Shown one piece after another: positions 32,360 through 40,997 of a DNA stretch of 64,000 nucleotides. Below the pieces are notes generated by a model that saw only the letters and a list, made by a program, of their open reading frames with translations, was not told where the DNA came from and did not search any database. The stretch covers positions 4,154,001-4,218,000 of the forward strand of contig NZ_AP019860.1 of the NCBI RefSeq assembly GCF_009002475.1. The letters run 5' to 3'. Source of the stretch: Candidatus Uabimicrobium amorphum. Lineage in GTDB: Bacteria > Planctomycetota > Uabimicrobiia > Uabimicrobiales > Uabimicrobiaceae. A program made the position numbers and the translations under genes. The first letter of the stretch is position 1. Each line of letters begins with the position of its first letter.

Positions 32360-35300
32360 ATGAAAAAAACATTGGTCATTTTTTCAGGATTAGCAGTGGT
32401 AAGTATTATATTTCTCGCTTCATTTTCAGGAGGAATTTTTGTTCAACCGCAAATTTCCCCTATTAAAGAAGTAAAAGACACATCTGAAACCACGATGATC
32501 TTGGAAGCAAAAGGTAAAACCAAAACGGAAACAAAAAAAATTCGACTCGATAAAGAAAATCGTTTAGAAGAAGTACGTTACGTTCATTACAACGAAAAAC
32601 GACAAAAAGAATGGGTCATTACCTGTGAGAAAATGTTACCTCAAACTCAAAATTCATTTTTTATCGAAAAACCTCATTGTGTTTACTTTGTTGCTAAAAA
32701 ACAATCGAGTGGAAAACTACAACTGAGCAAAACCTATGTTGTAAATGCAGACACGGCTATCTTGAAAAAGAGAAAAAAAGACTTTGACTTACTAATACTC
32801 AAGAAAAATGTGAAGGTTCAGGGTGTTTCTGAAGGCAAAATACAAAGTACGGCAACAACAAATACACTCCGAATTAATTTGACCAATCGTACCCTAAGAA
32901 CAAAAGCCAAAGTACAACTACAAAAAGACCATGCTTTTACGATAAAAGCAACGGGAATGGAGACTTTCTTGAAGTCGGACAAGGTCAAATTTTTACAAAA
33001 CGTCCACTTAACTGTACAAAAAAAACAAAATGATGGTACTGTAACTTCCACATCGCAAGGAGCGTTAGAGTTACAAAAAATGTCACAAAAGCTATTTATT
33101 ATTAGCCAAGAAACGCAAGTAGCCCTAAAAAGCAAAAAAGCAAAGCTGCAATGTAACTATTTGCAAATAGAACTCCAGCAAAACCAAGACAAAAAAATGT
33201 ATGCGCGTAAATTTATCGCAACCGGCCAAGTAAAATTTGACGATGGCAAAAATAGTATGCGTTGCGAAAATTTCCAACAAAGAGTTCTTCACGACGAAGA
33301 ACGTATTACTCTCAAAAAAAATGCCCATATCGCACTCGAAGGAAAATTAACTCTTTTAGACAAGAAAGAACAGGAGAGTTTACAAAAGATTGTAGATAAA
33401 CGTAAAGCGCAGCGCATAGAAGGAAGTGCGACACAAGAAATTCGCTGGAAAAAGAAATATGGAGCTATTGTAACGATTGAAAGTGTATATTTCATCGGCC
33501 AAGCAAAAATATATGAATATTTGCAAAACAAAAGTACAACAAAAATCCATGGAGATTACATAAAATTAGACATCGCGACGCGTTTAGATGCCGCGAAAAA
33601 AAAAGAAAAACGCGAACCTATTTACCTAGAGGCCAAACGCAACGTTATGTATCACGACAAAAAACTACGTGCGGCAGGCAACTATTGCAAGTGGAAAAAG
33701 ACATCTCCGCAAACAGACACATTGTACATGACTGGTCGCAATAATCGCATCGTATTTTTGAACGTTTCCGGCACACAAAGTGGACAAAAATCATCAAATA
33801 CAGATCAAGAAAAGAAACAAGACAAAAAAGAAGATATTCAAGTCACTTCACGCGCATACATTACCGTACAAAGACACAGCAACGGCAAACATTTGTGCCA
33901 TAGTAAAAAAGACGTAAACATTTTGCGCTATGCAGCGGGAACGAAAAAACAAATCGGTAGCTTTAAATGTCAACGGCTTATCGTTCGCTTAAAAAATCAC
34001 AAGAAAAACAGCGACAAAAAATTTGTTTTAAAAAAAGCGGTGGCCTTAGACGATGTTTTATATCGTGACGACAAAATCTACGCGAGTGGTCAAACTCTTA
34101 CTTGGCTAAAAAAAGATATATACGAAAATATCGTTCTACAAAAAAATCCCAAAGTCATCGCATACCAAGTCGATGTGAAACAGGGTGGTGCACTTCTGGG
34201 AGAAAAAAAATCCCCTCAAAAATCAACAAACGTCAAAGAGGATATCGAACTTCGCGCAGAAAAAGCCATTGTCATTGTAAAAAATACACAAGATCAAAGC
34301 TATTTACTCAACGCCAAAAAAAATGTCGACATGTACAGATATAAACACCAAACAGACACGCAAGTAGGAAAATTTAAAGCACACGATCTAATTGCACAAA
34401 TTGTCGAAAACCCCAAAGAAAAAAAACGTACATTGCATAGTCTACGGGCAAAGCGCGAAGTTTACATAGAAGACGAAGGACGCACGGCAATGGGAGATCG
34501 TTTATATGTAAAAACACTAAAAGACAATAGTAAAAATATTCAATTATTAGGCAATGTTACGCTACAACAAAATAAGTCAAAAATTACTGGGGATAAGCTG
34601 TTTATTACCGGAAAGAATCGTTTAATTCACGTGGCAGATAATGTCAAACTTTTCGCCGAAGGGGCACAAGGTAATGGAGATCGTTTGTATTACTCAACAC
34701 AGAAAGACACCGCAACTCTATGGGGAAATCCAGCGCAACTACAACAAATAGATGCGACTACCACGAATCCCAATACACTTTTTGCCCAAAAAATAGTATT
34801 TTCTCAAAAAGACAATATGGCTCATGCATACGACAACGTAAAGATGTTGTTCAGCAACAATGGAAAAGGCAACGGTTTAGATTTATGGGGAAAAAGTCAA
34901 AAACGCAACAAAAAATCTTCACAAAAAAAACCGCGAAACTTTCAATTAACCTGTGACGAGGCTCAGGCAGTATTCACAAACGAATCTGACAAACAACAAA
35001 GAGCACAAGGAGATGTTCTTAGCAAAGGGAAATGGAAATTAAATGAATTTACAGCGCTCAAGAATGTCGTTGTCACCAACAGAGACGATGCAACACAGCG
35101 TGGAGAAGGGAACAAATTCATTTATTTTGTTCAACAAAAAAAAGCACAACTGTTCGGCAACAAAGCACGTATGGCACACAGTGGACGCGAAATATTCTCT
35201 TCGCAATTTGATTTTTACATAGATCGTAAGGAAGTGCAAGGGCAAGGCCCTATCAAAATAGTACTCCCACGAGGAAAGACAGAGAAAAAGAAACAACAGC

Positions 35301-35707
35301 TAATTTCGGGAAAAACAATACACATCACCAGTCAGGGAAAAATTACGTATCTCAATGAGCAAGAAAAAATACGCCTTGTTGATAACATTCATGCAACTAT
35401 TGACAAACGTACCCTCAAATGCCAACGTCTAGAAGTTATACTAAAAAAACAAGTGATCCAAGAGTTAATTGCTTATGACAATGTCATTCTTCAATCAGAA
35501 AAAAATACCGTATATGGAACACAGTTACGGTGGAATGAAACCAAAAAACGCGTTTTCATTGCCGATTACCCTTATGTGCGTATCAAAGGAGAAGGAACAA
35601 ATATCAAAGCGCCCATGGTTTTTTACGATACAGAAACAGAATATCTTTACACCAAAGGGCACAATATAAAGGCCACACGGCTACCACAATCGGATTTCAA
35701 AAAATGA
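32360..35707 (+). CDS. Giant OstA/LptC-like protein
   Basis: 1115 residues, one N-terminal membrane helix (residues 5-27), the rest periplasmic. The sequence is a long run of beta strands of the OstA/LptA-LptC type (patterns such as LEVRYVHYN, ARKFIATGQVKFDDG, ITGDKLFITGKNRLIHV, LKCQRLEVIL repeat throughout), rich in Lys and Gln. LptC is about 190 residues, so this equals several jelly-roll units in a row. It suggests a lipid-transport bridge in an outer-membrane-bearing cell. Its stop overlaps the DUF1573 gene by 4 nt (ATGA). Confidence 0.75.
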   Translation: MKKTLVIFSGLAVVSIIFLASFSGGIFVQPQISPIKEVKDTSETTMILEAKGKTKTETKKIRLDKENRLEEVRYVHYNEKRQKEWVITCEKMLPQTQNSFFIEKPHCVYFVAKKQSSGKLQLSKTYVVNADTAILKKRKKDFDLLILKKNVKVQGVSEGKIQSTATTNTLRINLTNRTLRTKAKVQLQKDHAFTIKATGMETFLKSDKVKFLQNVHLTVQKKQNDGTVTSTSQGALELQKMSQKLFIISQETQVALKSKKAKLQCNYLQIELQQNQDKKMYARKFIATGQVKFDDGKNSMRCENFQQRVLHDEERITLKKNAHIALEGKLTLLDKKEQESLQKIVDKRKAQRIEGSATQEIRWKKKYGAIVTIESVYFIGQAKIYEYLQNKSTTKIHGDYIKLDIATRLDAAKKKEKREPIYLEAKRNVMYHDKKLRAAGNYCKWKKTSPQTDTLYMTGRNNRIVFLNVSGTQSGQKSSNTDQEKKQDKKEDIQVTSRAYITVQRHSNGKHLCHSKKDVNILRYAAGTKKQIGSFKCQRLIVRLKNHKKNSDKKFVLKKAVALDDVLYRDDKIYASGQTLTWLKKDIYENIVLQKNPKVIAYQVDVKQGGALLGEKKSPQKSTNVKEDIELRAEKAIVIVKNTQDQSYLLNAKKNVDMYRYKHQTDTQVGKFKAHDLIAQIVENPKEKKRTLHSLRAKREVYIEDEGRTAMGDRLYVKTLKDNSKNIQLLGNVTLQQNKSKITGDKLFITGKNRLIHVADNVKLFAEGAQGNGDRLYYSTQKDTATLWGNPAQLQQIDATTTNPNTLFAQKIVFSQKDNMAHAYDNVKMLFSNNGKGNGLDLWGKSQKRNKKSSQKKPRNFQLTCDEAQAVFTNESDKQQRAQGDVLSKGKWKLNEFTALKNVVVTNRDDATQRGEGNKFIYFVQQKKAQLFGNKARMAHSGREIFSSQFDFYIDRKEVQGQGPIKIVLPRGKTEKKKQQLISGKTIHITSQGKITYLNEQEKIRLVDNIHATIDKRTLKCQRLEVILKKQVIQELIAYDNVILQSEKNTVYGTQLRWNETKKRVFIADYPYVRIKGEGTNIKAPMVFYDTETEYLYTKGHNIKATRLPQSDFKK

Positions 35708-36141
35708 ATCTTCTAAAAATAGTGTTGTTCTTTGTCTTCTTCATAAACTTTAGCACAGCGCAACTACAAATCGTGGTACCGCAAAATTCGCCGACTTTTA
35801 TTTACGACAACACGCCTCTCCACACCAATGTGTTTGTACGAAATACAGGAAAGGAGTTTATACGTATTGTACGCATTCAGCCATCGTGTGGATGCGTAAA
35901 AACCTCTCTAACAAATGAGTGGGTTTCTCCCAATACAACGGTAAGAATTAAAATTGACGTTGTACCACCGTTTGCCAAAAAAATACACCAGACGTGGTAT
36001 ATCAAGATATATACAAATACAAGTAGTGACAGCACTACCGTTTTCATAAAAGCTTATACGATTAATCGTACCGTAGTACAAAATATAATCAAAGATATTG
36101 TCAAATTTGTAAAGGTATTTTCATGGATCACACTCTTCTAG
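35704..36141 (+). CDS. DUF1573 exported protein
   Basis: 145 residues, signal peptide ending STAQ (about 19). An Ig-like ASPM/DUF1573 domain with TNVFVRNTGKEFIRIV and the hallmark PSCGCVKT. This family is abundant in Planctomycetes and Bacteroidetes and is exported; its role is not established. The last 25 residues are hydrophobic and may anchor it. Coupled to the OstA-like gene by an ATGA overlap and overlapping the next gene by 19 nt. Confidence 0.85.
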   Translation: MNLLKIVLFFVFFINFSTAQLQIVVPQNSPTFIYDNTPLHTNVFVRNTGKEFIRIVRIQPSCGCVKTSLTNEWVSPNTTVRIKIDVVPPFAKKIHQTWYIKIYTNTSSDSTTVFIKAYTINRTVVQNIIKDIVKFVKVFSWITLF

Positions 36142-36872
36142 AAATGCACGAAAACGAATTCGATACAAATCTCAATGTTGCCGTTGTACTTGAAAAAATA
36201 CACTGCTTTGATGAAGGGGATGGCTTTGGTAAGGCCGAACCTTATTTATGGCCAGTTTTTTTTAAAATCGACGGCGAAAAAGTGTATTTCGAAACGTTAG
36301 AAACTCTTACACTCGGCGGTAATGCTCTTCTGCATTCCGTAGACGGTGCACAACAAAATTTAGGTGTCAAACAAGTCGATGCCGGAGATATCGTAGACAT
36401 TCCCTCGACAATAGGAAAGTGGAAGACAACTCTAAAACCGATTCCCATACACGATTATGATAATTGGGCCCTGGCACAGGGAGTCATTGGTGTATTTTGC
36501 ATTCTTATGGAACAAGACCACATGAGTAGTCGCGCCGCAAAATCATGTTACGAAAAACTCGTTCAGGGGATCGAAAAAGCTCTAAACGATACCATTCCGT
36601 ATCTCAACGAGCAAAGTCGCTCTATATCTCCACAACAGATAGAACGTTTCGCCACATCGGTGAGTGAATCCATAGAAAAAAGTGTTATACAAAATGAAAA
36701 TTTGCTGCGTCATATCTGGACAGCTATCAATCAGGACGATGTTATCGGTTGGAAATGTTTTATTTATCCGCATAAAGAATTAATGAATAAAAAGAAAAAA
36801 AGTTTTTCATGTCGTTGGAAAAACGAAGGAGATTGGAAAATATCAGGCAGTATACGCGTTTACAAATCATAA
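36123..36872 (+). CDS. Hypothetical cytosolic protein
   Basis: 249 residues, overlapping the DUF1573 gene. No signal peptide. The first 120 residues are strand-rich (VEWP-like FFKIDGEKVYFETLETLTL, with a PLAT- or C2-like look), the middle is helical (EQDHMSSRAAKSCYEKLVQ), and the last 40 residues are basic. A family I do not recognise; similar large-leader hypotheticals occur in Planctomycetes. Cotranscribed with the envelope genes by its overlap. Confidence 0.6.
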   Translation: MDHTLLEMHENEFDTNLNVAVVLEKIHCFDEGDGFGKAEPYLWPVFFKIDGEKVYFETLETLTLGGNALLHSVDGAQQNLGVKQVDAGDIVDIPSTIGKWKTTLKPIPIHDYDNWALAQGVIGVFCILMEQDHMSSRAAKSCYEKLVQGIEKALNDTIPYLNEQSRSISPQQIERFATSVSESIEKSVIQNENLLRHIWTAINQDDVIGWKCFIYPHKELMNKKKKSFSCRWKNEGDWKISGSIRVYKS

Positions 36873-36882
36873 GGACCAAAAT

Positions 36883-37215
36883 ATGAATAGTGAAATTCCG
36901 GTACAAGCGCAGCTTGATGCCTACAATCAACACAACCTAGAAGAGTTTGTTGCTCAATACGCAGAAGATGTAAAAATTTACGACTTTCCAACAATGAAAC
37001 TCACCTTAGAAGGGCGTGAAAATTTACGCCTATTTTATCGAGACCACCGCTTTAACATTCCCCAACTACATGCAGAGTTATTAAAGCGTATCATCCAAGG
37101 AAATACAGTGATTGATCACGAGCGCGTTCATGGAGTACAACCCGAACCGGTATATGTCATCGCAATCTACGAAATACATAATGATCTTATTCAAAATGTG
37201 TGGTTTGTACGTTAA
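36883..37215 (+). CDS. SnoaL/NTF2-like protein
   Basis: 110 residues. The order (VQAQLDAYNQHNLEEFVAQYAEDVKIYDFP, then GRENLRLFYRDHRF, then IDHERVHG) matches the SnoaL-like NTF2 fold, a cone-shaped alpha+beta barrel that binds small hydrophobic ligands or acts as a dimerisation unit. Key His/Asp residues exist but the reaction cannot be deduced. 10 bp after the previous gene, same operon. Confidence 0.8.
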   Translation: MNSEIPVQAQLDAYNQHNLEEFVAQYAEDVKIYDFPTMKLTLEGRENLRLFYRDHRFNIPQLHAELLKRIIQGNTVIDHERVHGVQPEPVYVIAIYEIHNDLIQNVWFVR

Positions 37216-37250
37216 TTCTCTGCAACTTTTATCAAAGCAAGGAATTTTTC

Positions 37251-37811
37251 ATGAATCCTGTCTTCTTTAATGCTGGAAAACATCATTTCCCCGATATAGC
37301 ACGTCGTATCATCGATTACGCAAAAAGCGATGAATGCAAAGAAGAATATATCATAGAGAGAATCAAGGGTCTTGATGGAGTGACTGACATTTACGTAGGT
37401 TCACTATCCCCCCAGGAAATAGAAAACGAAGTTTTTCAATTCATTGAAAGTCAAGGTGTAAAAGACCTAGAAAGTTATCGTGTCTATCTAGAAACCAAAG
37501 GTGATATCAAAAGATTTGGTTATTACTACCAATATACCTTAAGTGACAAAACAATTTTCACCTTGCGCCTCATCGAAGACACCAAATATATCCATATACA
37601 CCCGGCAAGATATTCCCCCAACACTTTTCGCATACGTGGTAATACATTAAAAACGATTATCATCACGACATTTCTTGCCATTCGCGATCAAAAGTCATTC
37701 TCTGATCTGAATGTAGTGAATAGTGCACGAGAAAAGCTAGGTTTGTCTCCTCTACCAGAAGTGCCAAGTAAAATTACTTCGATGTTGTGTACTTTGCAAG
37801 AATATGTATAA
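37251..37811 (+). CDS. Hypothetical protein
   Basis: 186 residues from ATG 37251 (AAGGAATTTTTC ahead); the frame is open to 37200. Mixed alpha/beta, soluble, with a conserved-looking central block (FTLRLIEDTKYIHIHPARYS) and an all-helix end. I do not recognise the family; the HIHPARYSPN block resembles the C-terminal part of small cyanobacterial and planctomycete hypotheticals. Last gene of the operon that begins with the OstA-like gene. Confidence 0.55.
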   Translation: MNPVFFNAGKHHFPDIARRIIDYAKSDECKEEYIIERIKGLDGVTDIYVGSLSPQEIENEVFQFIESQGVKDLESYRVYLETKGDIKRFGYYYQYTLSDKTIFTLRLIEDTKYIHIHPARYSPNTFRIRGNTLKTIIITTFLAIRDQKSFSDLNVVNSAREKLGLSPLPEVPSKITSMLCTLQEYV

Positions 37812-37860
37812 AACAGGAAAGTCAAAAATCGTTCTTTCTAACACCTTTATCTACTTGGGG

Positions 37861-38554
37861 TCTAGGTCCAACCCCAAAAAACTTTCATAGGTTTCTACAG
37901 TGCAATAATAATTTATCGTATAGGAAATATTTAAATCGTTCCCGAATATTGTTTTGTCAAAGTTATACTTATAATTTTTATTGCTATAAGAGGATAGATT
38001 TGTGGAAATGGAAGAAGAAGAAATAATTGAAAATTTAAGAAAATGTAGATATTCAAAAGATGCTAAACGTTCGTATGATATTATGCGTGGCGGATTTATT
38101 TGGTCAGATGAACTACCGAATGATGATATCATATATCATATGATACTAGCAAGAGCAATAGGATATAGAGGATCATTGTCTCTTGGAGAAAAAAGAGATG
38201 ACTTAGAAGAGGATTGGTTAAAGATAAAAGAACTTTTTCCTGACTGGCCTGGCTTTAGAGAAGATCGTATTTATGGTCAAGTTGCTAAAGATCTTCGTCT
38301 GGAGAGAGAGCAAGACGAAAATTTTTTCGGAGATTTCTTTACGATCCCATGGATTTTTCAACCAAAAAATGCAATATTTGTCATAGTTTTGTTTATCACT
38401 TGTTTGTTTATACTCAACTTAATTTTGTCTCGCTGATGTTTATCGAGACTATTGCCTGATCTAAATAAGAAAAAAACCAACCCCAAGGCCTTGTATGTCA
38501 AATTATTATTAGTCTGTGGAAGCCTAGGGAAGTTTTTTGGGGGTTGGGCCTAGG
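37861..38554. mobile_element. Inverted-repeat-flanked unit carrying one ORF
   Basis: The left arm (about 37861-37925) and the complement of the right arm (about 38489-38554) agree over roughly 65 bp at about three positions in four, sharing the blocks CTAGG, CCAACCCC, AAAAAACTT, TAGG, CACAG/TACAG and AATAATAATTT. No transposase is present, so this is a MITE-like or cargo element. A third copy of CCAACCCCAA (38475-38484) can fold on the right arm. Target-site duplication not clear. Its cargo is the 144-residue ORF at 38002. Confidence 0.55.
38002..38436 (+). CDS. Tail-anchored hypothetical protein, cargo of the inverted-repeat unit
   Basis: 144 residues from GTG 38002 (AGAGG 8 nt ahead). Acidic N-terminus (MEEEEIIENL), mid-part with a conserved-looking GYRGSLSLGEKRDDLEEDW and PDWPGFREDR, and a single membrane helix at the C-terminus (about 122-142). 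The A+T bias is stronger than in flanking genes. No recognised family. The flanking inverted repeats suggest it moves as a unit and may have relatives elsewhere in the genome. Confidence 0.5.
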   Translation: MEMEEEEIIENLRKCRYSKDAKRSYDIMRGGFIWSDELPNDDIIYHMILARAIGYRGSLSLGEKRDDLEEDWLKIKELFPDWPGFREDRIYGQVAKDLRLEREQDENFFGDFFTIPWIFQPKNAIFVIVLFITCLFILNLILSR

Positions 38555-38692
38555 CTCGCAAACGGGCTAAAGAATAATTTTCAAGTACATAAACAGTGAG
38601 TAACTGAAAGTTTTCATAGTTTTTTTGCCGGAAAAAAGCCATAATGAGTAGTACTTTATACACAAATCATTATCTCAAATGAAAGGAACGAT

Positions 38693-39214
38693 ATGTTACG
38701 TAAAAGTATTTATCTTGTACTTTTCTGCTTCTTGTTTTCGCTAAGCACCAATGCCCAAGACTTGAAAAAGTTACAAGAACTCACTGATGGCATAGTAGCC
38801 AAAAAAATTCCCAAAATAGATATTGACGATCATGAAGGTTGGGGACACACCGTTGCAAAACACGTTGCCAAAAAAGACAAATACTTGAAAAAGCGTTTGA
38901 AAAAAGATGGACTCAAGGCCGCGAGTTCTTTTGAAGATAAAAAGGCAGCGGGGTCTGCGGCGAAAAGAGTCTTCAATAAAAACGTAAAAGACATCAAGAA
39001 ATGGTGGACAAAAACCACAAAAGTAAAAGAAACATTTACCGCTGATTTAAAAGTAAAAGGTTATGTATTCTTTAAAGAAAAACCTAACCAAAGAGTGGAA
39101 ATCACCAAAAAGTGTGAAGTGATTCTCGTTCTGAAAAGAAACACCAAAAAAGGTGTCGCTTACATATTAACGTGCTACCCGAAAGCAAAAGCATCCGATT
39201 ACGGTATAAAATAG
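38693..39214 (+). CDS. Exported RNase A-like toxin (CdiA-CT/RNAse_A_bac type)
   Basis: 173 residues. Sec signal peptide ending TNAQ (about 22), then a domain of about 130 residues matching the bacterial RNase A-like toxin fold: HEGWGHTVAKHV, RLKKDGLKAASSFEDKKAA, and ILTCYP. Counted positions His57, Arg68, Thr160 and Tyr162 keep the 11- and 2-residue spacings of the catalytic His, Arg, Thr and Tyr of the Yersinia kristensenii CdiA toxin (from memory). Here the toxin is not the tail of a giant CdiA but a free exported protein. An immunity-type gene follows 19 bp downstream. AAAGGA precedes the ATG. Confidence 0.75.
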   Translation: MLRKSIYLVLFCFLFSLSTNAQDLKKLQELTDGIVAKKIPKIDIDDHEGWGHTVAKHVAKKDKYLKKRLKKDGLKAASSFEDKKAAGSAAKRVFNKNVKDIKKWWTKTTKVKETFTADLKVKGYVFFKEKPNQRVEITKKCEVILVLKRNTKKGVAYILTCYPKAKASDYGIK

Positions 39215-39233
39215 TTCGATAGAGGCTACAACG

Positions 39234-39518
39234 ATGCAAAATTTTAGAGATACTTTTCCCGAAACTTATACACTTTTGACGGCGTGGTTTGCCGACGATG
39301 GCAAAGACAACAAGGTCATCAAGGAATTTATCAGTGAAGAGTCCGCAGAAATGCAAAAAAAAGTAATTGAGGAAGGAAAAGCGTTATTGAACGGTGAAGA
39401 AAAATATCGCAAACAAATAGGTGATTTGGCCAACCGCGCTTTCGACAATCAACAGCAAAGTGAAGAATGGCTACAAAACATCATTGTACAGATTGAAAAA
39501 AACACCGCCAATTCATAA
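39234..39518 (+). CDS. CdiI-like immunity protein
   Basis: 94 residues, no signal peptide, mostly helical. The pattern FPETYTLLTAWFADDGK then VIKEFISEE and EEWLQNI follows the CdiI_2 immunity family found beside RNase-type CDI toxins. It is 19 bp after the toxin gene with GAGG as ribosome-binding site, on the same transcript and before a strong terminator. It would keep toxin not yet exported, or toxin delivered by siblings, from cutting RNA in the cytoplasm. The assignment depends partly on the neighbour. Confidence 0.65.
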   Translation: MQNFRDTFPETYTLLTAWFADDGKDNKVIKEFISEESAEMQKKVIEEGKALLNGEEKYRKQIGDLANRAFDNQQQSEEWLQNIIVQIEKNTANS

Positions 39519-39527
39519 AACAAAAAA

Positions 39528-39558
39528 ACGCGATAATGAATTTATTATCGCGTTTTTT
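39528..39558. terminator. Strong bidirectional terminator
   Basis: ACGCGATAAT(39528-39537) GAATTT ATTATCGCGT(39544-39553), a perfect 10-bp stem with T-runs on both strands (TTTTTT after, AAAAAAA before), between the immunity gene and the convergent hydrolase gene. Confidence 0.9.
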
Positions 39559-39565
39559 ATATAAA

Positions 39566-40918
39566 TTATTTAGAAGAAGCGTAATCATCAATCTCAACAA
39601 CGATGGATACACCCCATTTCTCTGACTTCGCCTGAAATAGTTTTTTGCCACGAAAATCAAGTGGTATTTCAATTTGTGTTTTTCCCAAATCTTCATACGG
39701 ATTCATGATATCTTCTTCAATTTTATACATATCATCCCAATCCACTTCTTCCGCCCACAACTCTAACTTTAGGCTTTTTTCTTCAGGATTCACAAACCAA
39801 TCAAATAGAGTGCTTTCAATTGCTTTACTATTACGATTCTTGCCAAATTTAATCACTTTAGCGGTGTGGTTTTCGCGATTGACCAAAGCAATTTCTTTTT
39901 CCACATTCCATTTTTCTTTGATGTAAGGAGAAAATACTTTTGCCTGGAAAACAACTTCTGCATCACCATACCAATACTCATCTTCATCAAACTGGCTTGC
40001 TTTTCCCTGTAGAAGCTTAATCGTAACTCTACGGGTACCTCGTACAAAGCTCACAATATTTTGTAAAAAAATATCGTCTTTTGATGCAGACAAGTGCGTT
40101 GTGTTTCCGATAACTTTCGCTGGCATTCTACCACGAAAACGACTTTGTGGAGCCACATCGTGCAAATACATGTCATCTACGAGAAGAACGCCATCATTGG
40201 GACGATTTGTCGCCAAAGTAAGCAACTGTTCATTCAGTTTGTCGTTCGATGAAATATAATGACCAATGAGAATATCTTTAAAGTATTCGCAATCTGTTGC
40301 AGTATGAGGATTGTGAATGTTTTCATTCACCCACTGATGATGCATTGTCTTTGGATCGGAAATATCCAATTCCAAAACTTCTTCCACAAATTTGCGAATA
40401 TCTTCGTCAGCGGCTAGTCCTGCTGCCCAAGCACCACAAACAACACCTTCGAGAGTTAACCATTTCTTTATCTTACCTTCGGCAGCAAGATTTTCAAGAT
40501 TGTTCTCGATGAGGTAACGGCCAATAAGAGCTCCATAACTTCCACCACCTAAATTAACTCCAGAAGCCTTAGTTAATTCTAAGCGTCTTTTAATAAATTT
40601 AGCGGCAATAAGAGCGTAGCGCGGCGTACCTTTGCCTGCAGCTTCAATTTCTTTGATATCTTCTTCAGTGTAGTACTTAGGAGGAGTATCACCATAGTAT
40701 GCCACTTGCACAATTTGATTCTTAGCATACGGATCATCGAAACCATCGGGCACTCCCAAAACTTTAGCAGCCTTAACAATTAACTTTTCTTTTTCGGCAA
40801 TACCAAAAGTTCCTTGTTTTGTCGAGCCGTTTGGATTAAAACCGTTTAGAATGACACTAAAAGTATCGTCATTGGCAAAGCAACAACTAAGGATAAGTAA
40901 ACATAAAATGAACTTCAT
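39566..40918 (-). CDS. Exported alpha/beta-hydrolase-like protein
   Basis: 450 residues from ATG 40918 (GGAG 7 nt ahead), with a short signal peptide (LLILSCCFA). The block GVNLGGGSYGALIGRYLIEN is a lipase-type nucleophile elbow (GGSYG). DGVLLVDDMYLHDVAP and GNTTHLSASKDD could supply the acid and His of a triad. The C-terminal 130 residues are a beta-sandwich. The fold resembles triacylglycerol lipases with a putative lid, but I cannot name the subfamily. Single gene, divergent from the M28 peptidase. Confidence 0.65.
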   Translation of the reverse strand: MKFILCLLILSCCFANDDTFSVILNGFNPNGSTKQGTFGIAEKEKLIVKAAKVLGVPDGFDDPYAKNQIVQVAYYGDTPPKYYTEEDIKEIEAAGKGTPRYALIAAKFIKRRLELTKASGVNLGGGSYGALIGRYLIENNLENLAAEGKIKKWLTLEGVVCGAWAAGLAADEDIRKFVEEVLELDISDPKTMHHQWVNENIHNPHTATDCEYFKDILIGHYISSNDKLNEQLLTLATNRPNDGVLLVDDMYLHDVAPQSRFRGRMPAKVIGNTTHLSASKDDIFLQNIVSFVRGTRRVTIKLLQGKASQFDEDEYWYGDAEVVFQAKVFSPYIKEKWNVEKEIALVNRENHTAKVIKFGKNRNSKAIESTLFDWFVNPEEKSLKLELWAEEVDWDDMYKIEEDIMNPYEDLGKTQIEIPLDFRGKKLFQAKSEKWGVSIVVEIDDYASSK

Positions 40919-40997
40919 TTTTTTCTCCACGAGAATAGATAAAAAAACTACAATGGTATTTATTATAACAACGAACCCAGTAAAAATGGAGAAATAA

